64,000 nt of DNA, taken from the NCBI GenBank assembly GCA_964468045.1, contig CAYXTO010000016.1:19030-83029 (forward strand), written 5' to 3'. A program made the translations under genes and the position numbers. Shown here piece after piece: positions 33,751-40,377 of this stretch. Numbering within the stretch: position 1 is the stretch's first letter; each line of letters starts with the position of its first letter. The stretch comes from JAWKXU01 sp964468045. GTDB lineage: Bacteria > Pseudomonadota > Alphaproteobacteria > Sphingomonadales > Sphingomonadaceae. The notes below the pieces were generated by a model. That model was not told the origin of the DNA. It saw only the letters and a program-made list of their open reading frames with translations, and did not search any database.

Positions 33751-34635
33751 TTGCTCATCGCCCGGCTGATAGCAGACCCGCAGGACCTTTCCGAAAAACT
33801 TGAAGTCGCGAAGGAAGATCTTGCGCGGCATGGCCTGCGGCTCGCGATGGCCGAAATGCTCGATTTTTGCGGAAACGTCCTCGAGCTGGAACTGCCGGAA
33901 GGCGATCCGGTGCTGCTGCGTACCCTGCTCGACAAGCATTTCACTCCCAGCGACCTGCTGGTCGCCGAACGCGATATCGCCATTCCGCATGTGTTCGTTT
34001 CGGATATGGATTCGACCATCATCTCCGCGGAATGCATCGACGAGCTTGCCGATTTCGCCGGCATCAAGCCGCAGATCGCGGCAATCACGGAACGGGCGAT
34101 GCAGGGCGAGCTCGACTTCGAAAGCGCGCTGCGCGAACGCGTCAGCCTGCTGCGGGATCTTCCGGAACGCGCGATTGCCGAATGCCTCGACACGCGCATC
34201 GCCGCGATGCCCGGCGCCCGCGCTCTTGTGGCGACGCTGAAGGAGAAGGGATGCCGCACCGTTCTGGTCACCGGCGGGTTTCATCAATTCGCCGATCCGG
34301 TTGCCGAACAACTCGGGTTCGAGCGGGTTGTCGCGAATCGACTCGAAGTAGATCAAGGGCTTCTTACGGGCGGCCTGGTCGGTTCGATCACAGATAGTGG
34401 GGTGAAGAAGGCGGTTCTTCTGGAAGAAATGGAGGCTCTCGGCGCATGCGCCATCAGCCTTGCCACGGGCGACGGAGCCAATGATATTCCCATGCTCGAA
34501 GCAGCTACTTTCGGCATGGCCTATCGCGCAAAACCCAAGGCGCGGGCCGCATCCGACGGGTGGATCGACCGCGGCGACCTGACCTCCGTCCTTCAACTCC
34601 TCGGAATACCGCAGGCGGATTGGGTGACCCAATAG
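33751..34635 (+). CDS. serB: Phosphoserine phosphatase
   Basis: This 294-residue HAD-family enzyme makes serine from phosphoserine. Motif I DMDSTIISAECIDELAD carries the nucleophile Asp, VTGGF is motif II, and GDGANDIPML motif IV. An N-terminal ACT-like region of about 75 residues precedes the HAD domain. The start is taken as TTG 33751 because AGGAGA lies eight bases upstream and the protein then begins MLIARLIADP. An in-frame ATG at 33733 is the alternative and would overlap the miaA start codon on the other strand. Confidence 0.94.
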   Translation: MLIARLIADPQDLSEKLEVAKEDLARHGLRLAMAEMLDFCGNVLELELPEGDPVLLRTLLDKHFTPSDLLVAERDIAIPHVFVSDMDSTIISAECIDELADFAGIKPQIAAITERAMQGELDFESALRERVSLLRDLPERAIAECLDTRIAAMPGARALVATLKEKGCRTVLVTGGFHQFADPVAEQLGFERVVANRLEVDQGLLTGGLVGSITDSGVKKAVLLEEMEALGACAISLATGDGANDIPMLEAATFGMAYRAKPKARAASDGWIDRGDLTSVLQLLGIPQADWVTQ

Positions 34636-34808
34636 GGCACAGGCTGGCCCGAAAATTTTCTTTTGGATTGCATGGGTTAATCGCTGTGGTATACTGAAAG
34701 GCTGAGAGAGCTCCCTGAGTTCCTTCAAGAATGCAAAGTGAAGTTGGGTCGCCAAACTGACATCTAGATCGGGCATAACCGATCCGGTGTGTTTTGGGGA
34801 AACCGTAC

Positions 34809-35468
34809 ATGGCAGGGGCACTGAGAGGAAATGAGTTCGAGGAGCATGCCTGGCTGGAGCATTCTTCGAACATGGATAACGGACAGGAATTGCTGTTCGA
34901 TTTCAGTGAGCATCCGGAACAGGGGTTTGAACGCGCGCTGGACTGCTGGTCCAAGCTCGATGGCAAGGGGCGCCTGATTCTTCAGAGAGATGGCCGATTG
35001 ATCGCATGCAGCGATCTTGCCCGGCGAGTTATCGATGATCGGGATTGCCTGCGACTGGAGCATGGCTTTGTCGCTCCGGCGGACAGCCGTCATCGCGCCA
35101 GCTTCGACAAGCTGCTTATGGTTGAGGCTCAAGGCGTGGAAACCTTGCTGCATCCCTGCCTGCGAACCGGCGGGCACTGGATCTTGCGGGCGACCGCCTC
35201 GGAAGACCGGCGGGTGTTCGTCACCTTGCAGCAAGCCGCGCCCGATCATTATGCGCAACTCGTTGATCTGCGCGAAGCTTTCGGCCTCACCCGCAGCGAG
35301 GCGGAAATCGCCGATGCCCTGTACAATGGTCTTTCCGCCCACGATGTCGCCGACAAGCTGGACATCTCGATCCATACGGTGAGGGCGCATCTTCGCCGGT
35401 GCTATGACAAGATGCACGTAAATTCCCGCGAGCAATTCTGGCATCGCGTAAGCGCTTACCAGATCTAG
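34809..35468 (+). CDS. LuxR-type response regulator-like transcription factor
   Basis: This 219-residue protein has a C-terminal LuxR helix-turn-helix (about 155-210) with FGLTRSEAEIADAL, SAHDVADKLDISIHTVRAHL and a final KMHVNSREQFW. The N-terminal 150 residues form a sensory-looking domain I do not recognise; no phosphorylation-site receiver pattern is seen. The ATG at 34809 has GGGGA ahead, and the TTG 15 bases upstream is less likely. It precedes the amyloid-like operon on the same strand by 420 bases and may control it. Confidence 0.88.
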   Translation: MAGALRGNEFEEHAWLEHSSNMDNGQELLFDFSEHPEQGFERALDCWSKLDGKGRLILQRDGRLIACSDLARRVIDDRDCLRLEHGFVAPADSRHRASFDKLLMVEAQGVETLLHPCLRTGGHWILRATASEDRRVFVTLQQAAPDHYAQLVDLREAFGLTRSEAEIADALYNGLSAHDVADKLDISIHTVRAHLRRCYDKMHVNSREQFWHRVSAYQI

Positions 35469-35887
35469 GCGGGCGCCGAAGACAGCCGCTCCTCCACGCA
35501 TGAGCGGCCTGCGACGTGGTTCGGCAGTCGGCGGTAATCGCCGGGCTTACCGGGTTTTTCCTCAGATCTTATCGCAATGGGCAGGGGGCGTAACGCCGTC
35601 CGGGGTGGCTCTGTGTCGCCAGGCACAGGCTGACTAATCAAAATTGACTAGTGCGCCTTATCTAATCATCATATCTTAGCTCAGATCACCTAATATGAAT
35701 AACATATACTATGATGATTAGGTTTTTATGGCGATGAAATAGAAAACGAATCGCCTTAACATCCAATTAACGAAATAAATCTTGGGTGAGGATTTTTCCT
35801 CATACTCTCCGATCGCGTGAACGCTGCAGCAGGCTCGCTGCAGTGAGCCAGACGACTTGTGCGTGTGGAAATTGGGATAGGATAGGG
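35469..35887. promoter_or_regulatory. AT-rich regulatory region before the Fap-like operon
   Basis: This 419-bp gene-free region turns AT-rich from about 35,640. It holds a perfect 12-bp inverted repeat at 35662-35673 and 35710-35721. A small GCCGCTC/GAGCGGC stem at about 35486-35509 follows the LuxR gene and may be its terminator, though it has no U-run. The operon promoter is expected downstream of the repeat. Confidence 0.55.
35662..35721. repeat. 12-bp inverted repeat upstream of the Fap-like operon
   Basis: CTAATCATCATA at 35662-35673 is the exact reverse complement of TATGATGATTAG at 35710-35721, with 36 bases between. GTTTTT follows the right arm. It could be a binding site pair for the LuxR-type regulator encoded just upstream or a long-loop terminator. 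The exact match over 12 bases in AT-rich DNA is above what I expect by chance. Confidence 0.6.
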
Positions 35888-36376
35888 ATGGCAATGAATA
35901 GGCAATCTCATCAATATACCAATTCTGTGATCGGCATTGTCATTACATTGCTGATTACTGCGCTGGTGCCGGCAGGCGCGAAAGCATCCGAGCCGAGCGA
36001 CAACCTGCCCTCGGGCAGCTTCATCACCTTGCGACAAGTGCCGACGCGCGCCGCGGAACTGCCCGCGCCGCCGGCGCCGCCCAATTATGTCGTGATGGGC
36101 GGCCGGGATGAAGTGGTTTCCGCGGTCGATCTGGGCCTGACGCCGCTGACCGATTCAGAGCAGTCGGCGGTGCTGGCGCGGACCACGCCCATGTATCAGC
36201 AATTCTCCCAGGCCACCACGCAAGGCCTTGATGTCATGACCGACCGGCACGGAATGGACTCGCGGTCGATCGCGCAGGAACAGGCAGGCAGCGCCGGCGG
36301 GATCGTTCGCGACAATATGGGAGCATTGCCTTCCGCCCTCGGCGTCATGCGCGATGTCCTGGGAGGCGGCAAGTGA
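35888..36376 (+). CDS. Small exported protein in the fapA position of the amyloid-like operon
   Basis: This 162-residue protein has an N-terminal hydrophobic signal (about 10-33, ending AKAS), a Pro-rich stretch at about 59-66 (LPAPPAPP), and a helical C-terminal region. It is first in the operon, where Pseudomonas has FapA, a chaperone-like protein of about the same size. No sequence similarity to FapA is claimed. The ATG at 35888 follows AGGATAGGG; a second ATG two codons on is possible. The stop overlaps the next GTG start as GTGA, so translation is coupled to the repeat protein. Confidence 0.7.
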   Translation: MAMNRQSHQYTNSVIGIVITLLITALVPAGAKASEPSDNLPSGSFITLRQVPTRAAELPAPPAPPNYVVMGGRDEVVSAVDLGLTPLTDSEQSAVLARTTPMYQQFSQATTQGLDVMTDRHGMDSRSIAQEQAGSAGGIVRDNMGALPSALGVMRDVLGGGK

Positions 36377-36963
36377 ACCGCGCGGCGTCATGCCTTCTTG
36401 CCGGGCTGGCGCTGATCGCTCCCGTCGCGGCGACTGCCGAGGTCCAGGACGAGGTGACGATACCGGGCGCCGGCACTGCGGGCGCGAGCGGGCGCCTCGC
36501 CGTGAACGCGGCAGCGGGAAGCAGCAACCAGCAGATCAATGCCGCGGTCGCTTCGGTTGGCGACATTTCGTGGGGCATCGCAGGCGTTCATCAGAGAATG
36601 GCGGGCCAGGACAGCGAGGACCGCTCCACGCGGATCGTGGTGGAAGGAAATGCCTTCGCGCAATCCAGCGGTCTTGTCGGGATCAATGCCGCCGCTGGAA
36701 CCCAGAACCAGCTGGCGAATGTCGCGATCTTATCAATTGGCAGAATTGGGGCGATTTCGGATGAGCTGCTCGAGCAGTCCCGCGCCTCTACCGAACCGAA
36801 CGGGTCTACCGGGGGCACTGGGGACCGGAACGATACAGTTGCAGTCAGCAACGACGCGTTCCGGGACAGTAGCGGTCTAGTCCAGGTCAACCTGATCGGT
36901 GGCGAGAGGAACTCCTCCGCCAACACCTTCGTGCTGAATGTCTCGGCCGGGGGCACACCGTAA
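36373..36963 (+). CDS. Exported repeat protein, FapB-like amyloid subunit candidate
   Basis: This 196-residue exported protein (signal 1-22) contains three imperfect repeats, at about 39-59, 99-119 and 167-187. They have the pattern S-G-x-[IVL]-x-[VI]-N-x-A-A-G-x-x-N-Q-x-x-N, and the third is more degenerate. This type of short N-A-A-G-x-x-N-Q repeat is the hallmark of the Fap fibre subunits as I know them. Size and place match FapB (about 190 residues, second in the operon). The GTG at 36373 overlaps the previous stop. There is no CXXC motif, which Pseudomonas FapB and FapC have. Confidence 0.72.
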   Translation: MNRAASCLLAGLALIAPVAATAEVQDEVTIPGAGTAGASGRLAVNAAAGSSNQQINAAVASVGDISWGIAGVHQRMAGQDSEDRSTRIVVEGNAFAQSSGLVGINAAAGTQNQLANVAILSIGRIGAISDELLEQSRASTEPNGSTGGTGDRNDTVAVSNDAFRDSSGLVQVNLIGGERNSSANTFVLNVSAGGTP

Positions 36964-36984
36964 CCGCTACCAAGGAGAAATGAA

Positions 36985-38016
36985 ATGAAAGGCTTGCTAT
37001 TAACAGCTGTCGCCCTCTCGGCGATCGCCATTTCATCGCCCGCACTGGCTGACGGCCGGGGCGGTGATCCTCTCGACATTGAGATCGATTATGAAAACAA
37101 GATCGATACCAAGGTCGAAACCGACGTTTCCTATACCAAGGATGTTTCCCTGGAAGGCACCGTCGCGCTGGAAGGCACGATCAATGTCGACAGCTCGGCC
37201 GTGGCCGTCAATGACGTCAAGCAGCTTTCGGGTCTCAATGCGGCCACCTACCGCGAAGAGAATGAGATCAATGGCGAGAATGGCTGGGTCGATGCAGTCT
37301 TCGGGCCAGGCGTCAGTGAACCTGGGCAAAATCCCTATGACAATCTGACCGACGGGAGTGTCCAAGGCAACATCCGAGCGGGCTTCTTCGCCCCGATCAT
37401 CAACAATGTCGCGGAATTCGACGTGAGCGGCTCCGGCAATATCGGGGTCAACCTCGCGGCCGGCTATCTCAACATGCAGCTCAACTCCGCGGTGTTGGCA
37501 TCTTCGGAAGTCAACAATGAAGAAGCGGCCGGCGGTTGGGCGGAAGCTTCGACGACTTCGCTGCAGGCTCTGGCAGGTGTTGGTCAATTCGCCACGCCTG
37601 GCGACGTCCTCATCGAGGACCAGGCCGACATCGGTGGCGGCGGAAACAATTTCCGTGACCGCAACACCGTGCAGGGCGGCACGGTCGGCGGCGATGGCAA
37701 CATCGGCCTGAACGCCGCTGCAGGTAGCCTCAACCAACAGGCGAACCTGATGACCCTGGCGGTTGCTACGGATTCGGCCCTGGCCGAAGCCAACGCCGGG
37801 CTGATCCAGCTTGCTGTGTTCAGCGGTGTCGAACAGCAGGACAGCATCAATCTGGTCGGTGTTCTTACCATCGCCGATGCGTCCGGCAATATCGGCGTCA
37901 ACATGGCGTCGGGTGTCGGCAACCAGCAGCTGAACTCGCTGACCATGGCGGCATCCTCTGTCGGCGCCGGTGGCGGCGGTGGCGGCGACGGTGGTGACGG
38001 TGACGGTCCGAGCTAA
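36985..38016 (+). CDS. Exported repeat protein, FapC-like major amyloid subunit candidate
   Basis: This 343-residue protein has a signal peptide (1-22, ending ALAD). The linker regions are rich in Asn, Asp, Gln, Glu and Val, and three repeats at about 150-170, 237-257 and 300-320 begin S-G-N-I-G-V-N-x-A-A-G or close variants. Spacers between repeats are 66 and 42 residues. The C-terminus is an unusual Gly/Asp tail (about 329-343). There are no cysteines. Third in the operon and larger than the preceding subunit, it fits FapC, the main fibre component. AAGGAG stands ahead of the ATG at 36985. A strong terminator follows at 38030. Confidence 0.75.
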   Translation: MKGLLLTAVALSAIAISSPALADGRGGDPLDIEIDYENKIDTKVETDVSYTKDVSLEGTVALEGTINVDSSAVAVNDVKQLSGLNAATYREENEINGENGWVDAVFGPGVSEPGQNPYDNLTDGSVQGNIRAGFFAPIINNVAEFDVSGSGNIGVNLAAGYLNMQLNSAVLASSEVNNEEAAGGWAEASTTSLQALAGVGQFATPGDVLIEDQADIGGGGNNFRDRNTVQGGTVGGDGNIGLNAAAGSLNQQANLMTLAVATDSALAEANAGLIQLAVFSGVEQQDSINLVGVLTIADASGNIGVNMASGVGNQQLNSLTMAASSVGAGGGGGGDGGDGDGPS

Positions 38017-38029
38017 GCCTCGCATATAG

Positions 38030-38060
38030 AAAGGAGAGGAGCTTCGGTTCCTCTCCTTTT
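38030..38060 (+). terminator. Intrinsic terminator inside the Fap-like operon
   Basis: An 11-bp perfect stem (AAAGGAGAGGA with TCCTCTCCTTT) and an 8-base loop containing TTCG are followed by TTTTC. It lies 14 bases after the stop of the major subunit and 43 bases before the C39 peptidase gene. It probably lowers expression of the export genes relative to the fibre genes. Confidence 0.8.
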
Positions 38061-38102
38061 CATCCGCATTTTATTCAATTCCTCTCACGGGAGCGAACGC
38101 AG

Positions 38103-38852
38103 GTGCGCCCAAGGCTGGAACATACCCAACGCGGATCTTCTGGGAGACTCTGGGCCGCGATTGCCGTGATGGCTGGGACGCAGCTCGCAGGGTGCGTCAG
38201 CGCTCCGCCGACTGACGTGCCGATCTGGCTGGGTCAGGTCGGAATGGGCGCACCTGTCGTTACCCGGCCCGTCCAGAGCTGGAAGGAGCTCAAGTTCGCG
38301 GGCATCGTCCGCCAGAGGAGCGATTTCAGCTGCGGCGCCGCCGTGCTTGCGACCGTCTTCAACGAAGCTTTCGGCCATAGCACCACGGAGCACCAGGTTC
38401 TGGTGAACATGCTCAAGGTCGCGGATCCCGATATCGTCCGCGAGAAGGGTTTCTCCCTGCTGGACATGAAGACCTATGTGCAATTGGTCGGCATGTCGGC
38501 CGAGGGCTATCGGCTCGATTACAATACGCTTCGGCAACTCAATCTGCCGGTGATCGCCCTGATCAACATCAAGGGCTACAAGCATTTCGTGGTGATCCGG
38601 AAGACATTCCCGGATCATGTCGCGATCGGCGATCCCGCGCTGGGTAACCGGATCATGGAACGGCGTGCCTTCGAGGTTGCATGGAACCAGGTCGCCTTCG
38701 TCATCACTGGCGATGGTTACGATCCGACCAATGTGCTGATCGACCCGCCCGAGCCCCTTTCCGCAAGCCGCCTGCTGAAGCAGCACGCAGTGGTTCCCGG
38801 CGCGGAAACGGCGGAATTCGGGTTCGGGCCGAAGTACCAATTCAGTTTTTAG
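38103..38852 (+). CDS. C39 family cysteine peptidase lipoprotein, FapD-like
   Basis: This 249-residue protein has a lipoprotein signal ending LAGC (Cys31) and a C39 papain-like domain. Gln71 and Cys77 lie in QRSDFSCGAAVLAT, His161 in GYKHFVVI and Asp177 in IGDPALG, which completes the catalytic triad. C39 peptidases of bacteriocin exporters cut double-glycine leaders, and FapD of the amyloid system is a stand-alone member of this family. Being exported and lipidated, it probably acts in the periplasm. The start is a GTG at 38103 with GGGAG nine bases upstream. Confidence 0.85.
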   Translation: MRPRLEHTQRGSSGRLWAAIAVMAGTQLAGCVSAPPTDVPIWLGQVGMGAPVVTRPVQSWKELKFAGIVRQRSDFSCGAAVLATVFNEAFGHSTTEHQVLVNMLKVADPDIVREKGFSLLDMKTYVQLVGMSAEGYRLDYNTLRQLNLPVIALINIKGYKHFVVIRKTFPDHVAIGDPALGNRIMERRAFEVAWNQVAFVITGDGYDPTNVLIDPPEPLSASRLLKQHAVVPGAETAEFGFGPKYQFSF

Positions 38853-38862
38853 GAGCGGGACA

Positions 38863-39738
38863 ATGGCCAAGGCCGGTATTCGGATAGTCGCTCTGGCAAG
38901 CCTCGGGGTGATTGCGCTCGGCCTCGCCAGTCCCGCGCCCGCGACCCCGCTGGATCCGGTCGCTCCCGCCGATGCCCGCAAGCCGGGTGCGGCCCAACAG
39001 GATATTCTCGCCGCGCTGGGCACGCCTCTTGCCGATGATGAGCTGGGAGAGATGCGCGGCAAGTTCATCAGCCCCGATGCGGTAAGCTATTTCGGCATTT
39101 CCCTGGTGACGAGCTGGCAGGACGAAGCCGGTGTCACCACCATTGCCAATCTGGCCTTCAATGTCGATTTCCTCCCTGGAATGTCGGGCGCCGGCAGCGT
39201 CCCCCGGCTGATGGTGGGATGGGTCCGGGAAAATGGCGATCCCGCCATGGACGTGACGGGCGTCCCGACCGGCTATGTCGCGGTCTCGCCCGATCCGAGC
39301 CAGATGGTCGCCGTCGGTGCGTTGGATACGCTGACCGGGGCGGGGCAGGTCAATGTCGTCGCCGGGGCGGACAACAGCACCCGTAACACCATGCATATCG
39401 CAGTGGTGCCGCGCAACGCGGTGCCGCAACTGCCGGCTGCCGGACTGCAACCGATCTCGGGTTCGACCGCGGTCCAGTTCGAGGATGGCGACGGTGTGCA
39501 ATTCCGGCTCGCCAACAACCAGATCGGCCTGGCGCTGACCAGCGGCAACGGCCTGGACAGCAGCTTTCAGAGCCTGGGCGGGAACTTCAGCCAGTTCATC
39601 CAGCAGATCACGATCCAGAGCAACGGCAATGACGTGCTGAACAGCGCGTCGATCGTGCTCGGCATCGACCCGCTCCAGAGTTTCGACCGCATCCGAACCG
39701 AGGGGGCGCGACTTAGTATGAAAGGATTCGGCTTCTAG
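38863..39738 (+). CDS. Exported protein in the fapE position with one amyloid-like motif
   Basis: This 291-residue protein has a signal peptide (about 1-28). A conserved-looking motif LADDELGEMRGKFI is at 56-69, a mostly beta central domain follows, and TGAGQVNVVAGADNSTRN at 158-175 matches the repeat pattern of the fibre subunits, especially repeat 3 of the smaller one. In Pseudomonas, FapE is a minor fibre-associated protein with similarity to FapB and FapC, and the present gene lies in that position. AGGAGCGG precedes the ATG. It follows the peptidase by ten bases. Confidence 0.68.
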   Translation: MAKAGIRIVALASLGVIALGLASPAPATPLDPVAPADARKPGAAQQDILAALGTPLADDELGEMRGKFISPDAVSYFGISLVTSWQDEAGVTTIANLAFNVDFLPGMSGAGSVPRLMVGWVRENGDPAMDVTGVPTGYVAVSPDPSQMVAVGALDTLTGAGQVNVVAGADNSTRNTMHIAVVPRNAVPQLPAAGLQPISGSTAVQFEDGDGVQFRLANNQIGLALTSGNGLDSSFQSLGGNFSQFIQQITIQSNGNDVLNSASIVLGIDPLQSFDRIRTEGARLSMKGFGF

Positions 39739-39756
39739 TCCGAAGAAGGGGGGAAC

Positions 39757-40353
39757 ATGCAGTTTCGAAGGACGGTCAGGGCGATGGCCCTTGCGGGCCT
39801 GGCGTCAGCAGCTCCGGCCCATGCCGAGGACGCGAACAAGCAGTTCGCGGTGGAAGGCGGAGGCAGGGCGAGTTGCCAGACGTTCCTCAACGCCCGCAAG
39901 GATGAGGGTTCGGCGGAATACAGGCAGCTGATAGGCTTCGTGCAAGGCTATCAGACCGCGGCGAACCGGTATGAGCCGAACACTTTCGACCTGTCGCCCT
40001 GGCATAACGAGGCCGCGTTCGGGCTGATCCTCGAAAAGCATTGCACCCAATATCCCAAGGAAACCCTGATCGGGGCGTTGCAGAAGCTGACAATCAGCTT
40101 CCGTCCCATTCGGGTCGCCCAGTTTTCCAAGCTCCTCGAAGTAGGAGACGGCAAGAACAAGGCCTTTGTCTATGAGGCCATCCTCAAGCGTTCCCAGGCA
40201 TTTCTGAGAGTGCGGGGATTCTACAACGGCGCCGAGGACGGAATTTACTCGCCGGCCTTGCGCGAAGCTTTCAGGCGTTTCCAGGAGCAGCAGAAATTGC
40301 CGGCTACCGGCGTGCCGGATCCGGCCACGCTATGGACGCTGCTCAATCCGTGA
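39757..40353 (+). CDS. Exported protein with C-terminal peptidoglycan-binding domain, extra to the fap set
   Basis: This 198-residue protein has a signal peptide (about 1-23, ending AHAE) and an N-terminal Rap1a-like domain with Cys pairs at about 38 and 94 (CQTFLNARKD, EKHCTQYPKE). The C-terminus (about 143-196) is a peptidoglycan_binding_1 domain with FLRVRGFYNGAEDGIYSPAL and LPATGVPDPATLWTLL. It would anchor something to the cell wall beneath the outer membrane. It has no counterpart in fapABCDEF. Overlapping codon usage and spacing (18 bases after the previous stop) make it part of the operon. Confidence 0.8.
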   Translation: MQFRRTVRAMALAGLASAAPAHAEDANKQFAVEGGGRASCQTFLNARKDEGSAEYRQLIGFVQGYQTAANRYEPNTFDLSPWHNEAAFGLILEKHCTQYPKETLIGALQKLTISFRPIRVAQFSKLLEVGDGKNKAFVYEAILKRSQAFLRVRGFYNGAEDGIYSPALREAFRRFQEQQKLPATGVPDPATLWTLLNP

Positions 40354-40377
40354 AGCCAAGAGAAGGGGGAGAATATC

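Noticed and set aside
36985..38016. Curli (CsgA-type) subunit
   Set aside because: The curli repeat with its S-x5-Q-x-G-x-G-N pattern is absent, and no csgG, csgE or csgF homologue lies nearby. The repeats and partners fit Fap better.
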